NCBI GenBank assembly: GCA_035552655.1
Contig: DASZLD010000067.1
Coordinates: forward strand, 1-6,546
Source: DASXMT01 sp035552655
GTDB taxonomy: Bacteria > Actinomycetota > Acidimicrobiia > Acidimicrobiales > RAAP-2
Length of the DNA: 6,546 nucleotides
Direction of reading: 5' to 3'
Position numbers and translations under genes: made by a program. Below the pieces are notes generated by a model. That model did not search any database, was not told the DNA's origin, and worked only from the letters and a program-made list of their open reading frames with translations. Of this stretch, positions 5,223 to 6,546 are shown piece after piece (within the stretch, counting starts at the first letter, position 1; every line of letters begins with the position of its first letter).

Positions 5223-5776
5223 CCGAGCCAGCTGCCGGCAGACTCGAGGAGATAGCGGCTCACGGCCAAGCAGCGGTCGAACACGTCGCACATCATTTCC
5301 TCACCGGCCAGGATCCGGGTGAGCGATACGGGACATCGAGCCACGATGGTGAGGCGCCGTTCGGCCGCATCGGTGGCCGACGCATAGGAGTCGATGGCCG
5401 AGACCTCGAGCGGGAGCTCGATCCCACCGATGCCGGCCAGGTCGATGGCCAATCGGAGCAGGTCAGGGCCGTTGGGCAGTGGAGGAAGGGCCCAGGTGAA
5501 GGTCAGCGGAAAGTGGAATGTATCGGGCGGGTCCTCGTCGTCGGGGAGACCGAAGACGGCATCCTCGAAGGAAAGCAGGGTCCGGGGGTCCACTTCCAGG
5601 CCCAGGTGCAGGTCGAGCGGGCCGCCACAGCCATCTTCGGGATGGAGCTCCACCTCCCAGACCTGGCGGAGTGAGTAGGTCTCGACGAAGTGCCGCTCGT
5701 CGTGAACATGGAACCCATGGTCGACAGAGTGATCTTTGAGGTCGGCCACGTACCCGGCTACGTCGATGACTGCCAC
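5219..5776 (-). CDS. Protein of unknown function (185 aa), first gene of a two-gene unit
   Basis: It runs from GTG 5776-5774 to TGA 5221-5219. I do not recognise the family. There is no signal peptide or transmembrane segment. The N-terminal half is His- and acid-rich (H16, H20, H23, H25, H29 within residues 16-29, then WEVELHPEDGCGGPLDLHLGLEVDP), with beta-strand-like alternation. The middle is Asp/Pro-rich (78-84), and the C-terminal third looks helical (from about 155). The His cluster could bind metal, but no known motif is matched. Its stop overlaps the start of the lipoprotein gene by 4 nt, so the two are very likely co-translated and functionally linked. There is no ribosome-binding site before the GTG. 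A TANNNT -10 element 9 nt upstream suggests a very short leader. It is divergent from the phosphatase gene at 5858. Confidence 0.8.
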   Translation of the reverse strand: MAVIDVAGYVADLKDHSVDHGFHVHDERHFVETYSLRQVWEVELHPEDGCGGPLDLHLGLEVDPRTLLSFEDAVFGLPDDEDPPDTFHFPLTFTWALPPLPNGPDLLRLAIDLAGIGGIELPLEVSAIDSYASATDAAERRLTIVARCPVSLTRILAGEEMMCDVFDRCLAVSRYLLESAGSWLG

Positions 5777-5785
5777 AGGTAGCTC

Positions 5786-5814
5786 AGCCTATCGGCCCTG
5801 TGGTCGTCGGTGAA
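5786..5814 (-). promoter_or_regulatory. Candidate short-leader promoter for the unknown/lipoprotein unit
   Basis: On the minus strand TTCACC (5814-5809) and TAGGCT (5791-5786) are separated by exactly 17 nt. TAGGCT fits the TANNNT -10 and ends 9 nt before the GTG start at 5776. Transcription would begin 1-3 nt before the start codon, consistent with the missing ribosome-binding site. Confidence 0.45.
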
Positions 5815-5841
5815 CCTGCCGGCGAGGTCCCAGTCCGGCAT

Positions 5842-5857
5842 TGGTAGCGTCGAGAGG
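5842..5857 (+). promoter_or_regulatory. Candidate leaderless promoter (extended -10) for the phosphatase gene
   Basis: TGG-TAGCGT (5842-5850) combines the TGN extension with a TANNNT -10 hexamer. Only 7 nt separate it from ATG 5858, so the first transcribed base would be at or next to the A of the start codon. No -35 is visible, which the TGN extension can offset. GAGAGG (5852-5857) abuts the ATG and is too close to act as a ribosome-binding site. Confidence 0.45.
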
Positions 5858-6546
5858 ATGGATGACGATGCTCTGTTGGCCGTGCTGCACCAGGGAGCCA
5901 CGGCGGTAGCCGACGCACTCGCTGGGCTGGGCGACTGGGGGCCGGCAGGCACCAGGGAGGGCCAGTACCGCTCGGACCTGGTGGCCGACGCCGCCGCCAT
6001 CGAGGTCCTGGACCGAGCCGGCCTCGGTGTCATGTCCGAGGAATCAGGGATCCACGCCGGGGAACGTGAGGTGGTGGTGGTTCTCGATCCGCTGGATGGA
6101 TCGACCAACGCCGCCCGGGGTATCCCCTGGTATGCCACCAGCCTGTGCGCGGTGGACGCTGAGGGCCCTCGAGCCGCGGTGGTGGTGAACCAGTCGTCGG
6201 GGATCCGGTTCGAGGCATCTCGGGGCAGTGGGGCCCGACGGGATGGGCAGCCGATCCACGCCTCGGGATGCACGGACCTGGACCAGGCCATCGTGGGGTT
6301 CTCGGGGTACCCGAGGAAGTACTTCGGCTGGTCGCAGTACCGCCAGCTGGGTGCCGCCGCCCTGGACCTCTGTGCGGTGGCCGAGGGCGTGCTCGACGGG
6401 TACGCGGTGGTGGGGAGCTCCTCGCTCGGGTCCTGGGACTACCTGGGGGGCATGCTGATCTGCACCGAAGCGGGAGCGGTGATCACCGAGTCCCTCGGCC
6501 GGGAGCTGGTCACGTTGGAGCACGAGGCCCGTCGGACGCCGGTGGC
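5858..6546 (+). CDS. Inositol-monophosphatase-family phosphatase (3' end outside window)
   Basis: This is a Mg2+-dependent, Li+-sensitive-type sugar/inositol phosphatase fold; 229 residues are seen of an expected 250-270. The metal-binding blocks are present in order: MSEESG (59-64, Glu61/Glu62), the signature LDPLDGSTN (76-84, Asp77 and Asp80) and the C-terminal SWDYLGGMLICTEAGA (192-207, Asp193). Family members hydrolyse inositol-1-phosphate, histidinol phosphate, fructose-1,6-bisphosphate or 3'-phosphoadenosine phosphates, and this copy's substrate cannot be told. Two deviations stand out. The first block reads SDLVADAAA (39-47), so the usual Thr and following Asp of DxVTxxD are Ala43 and Ala46. 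The signature also has Ser82 where Thr is usual. The ATG at 5858 is chosen because translation from there gives a normal N-terminus and fits a leaderless promoter; a GTG at 5810 is in frame but unsupported. It is divergent from the unknown/lipoprotein unit. Confidence 0.9.
   Translation, partial: MDDDALLAVLHQGATAVADALAGLGDWGPAGTREGQYRSDLVADAAAIEVLDRAGLGVMSEESGIHAGEREVVVVLDPLDGSTNAARGIPWYATSLCAVDAEGPRAAVVVNQSSGIRFEASRGSGARRDGQPIHASGCTDLDQAIVGFSGYPRKYFGWSQYRQLGAAALDLCAVAEGVLDGYAVVGSSSLGSWDYLGGMLICTEAGAVITESLGRELVTLEHEARRTPV

Noticed and set aside
5223..5291. Longer N-terminus for the lipoprotein starting at 5291
   Set aside because: It would lie inside the upstream gene and put 23 extra residues before the signal peptide; the GTGA junction gives a normal signal peptide length.

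Overview
The window is GC-rich (roughly two thirds G+C), with GTG as well as ATG starts, purine-rich ribosome-binding sites, GAG/GTC/GCC-biased codons and a lipoprotein with an Ala-rich lipobox. This points to an actinobacterium. The candidate leaderless TANNNT promoters and the general style of the proteins would fit the Acidimicrobiia, but that placement is an impression and was not tested. It reads as ordinary chromosome: there is no transposase, integrase, CRISPR array, toxin-antitoxin pair or phage gene.

Layout. (1) 1-342 (+): the 3' end of an SGNH/GDSL-type hydrolase gene. (2) 343-594: non-coding. (3) 595-667 (+): a tRNA with a CAT anticodon, followed after 43 nt by a small acidic protein of unknown function (711-1079). 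(4) 1080-1374: a regulatory stretch with two hairpins, a possible promoter and a possible overlapping leader ORF, leading into a four-cysteine zinc-ribbon protein (1375-1788, +). (5) 1838-2950 (-): a 370-residue protein that looks like the AttH/CrtC-type lipocalin-like family. It is divergent, across about 270 nt, from an NAD(P)-dependent aldehyde dehydrogenase (3225-4682, +). (6) 4755-5776 (-): a two-gene unit, an unknown 185-residue protein whose stop overlaps the GTG start of a small lipoprotein. (7) 5858 to the window end (+): an inositol-monophosphatase-family phosphatase, cut by the edge and divergent from the two-gene unit.

How the genes may work together. The divergent aldehyde dehydrogenase and AttH-like protein are the clearest functional pair. 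Together they suggest oxidation of a hydrophobic aldehyde (terpenoid, steroid or other lipid-derived), but no substrate can be read from the sequence. The unknown protein and the lipoprotein are translationally coupled and probably linked in function. Both convergent gene junctions (1789-1837 and 4683-4754) carry inverted repeats that could end transcription from both sides, though neither has a T-tract.

No clearly new multi-gene system is evident. The items most worth a second look are the leader region of the zinc-ribbon gene, the coupled unknown/lipoprotein pair, the divergent AttH-like/ALDH locus, the paired short-leader promoters at 5777-5857, and the Met-versus-Ile2 identity of the tRNA.
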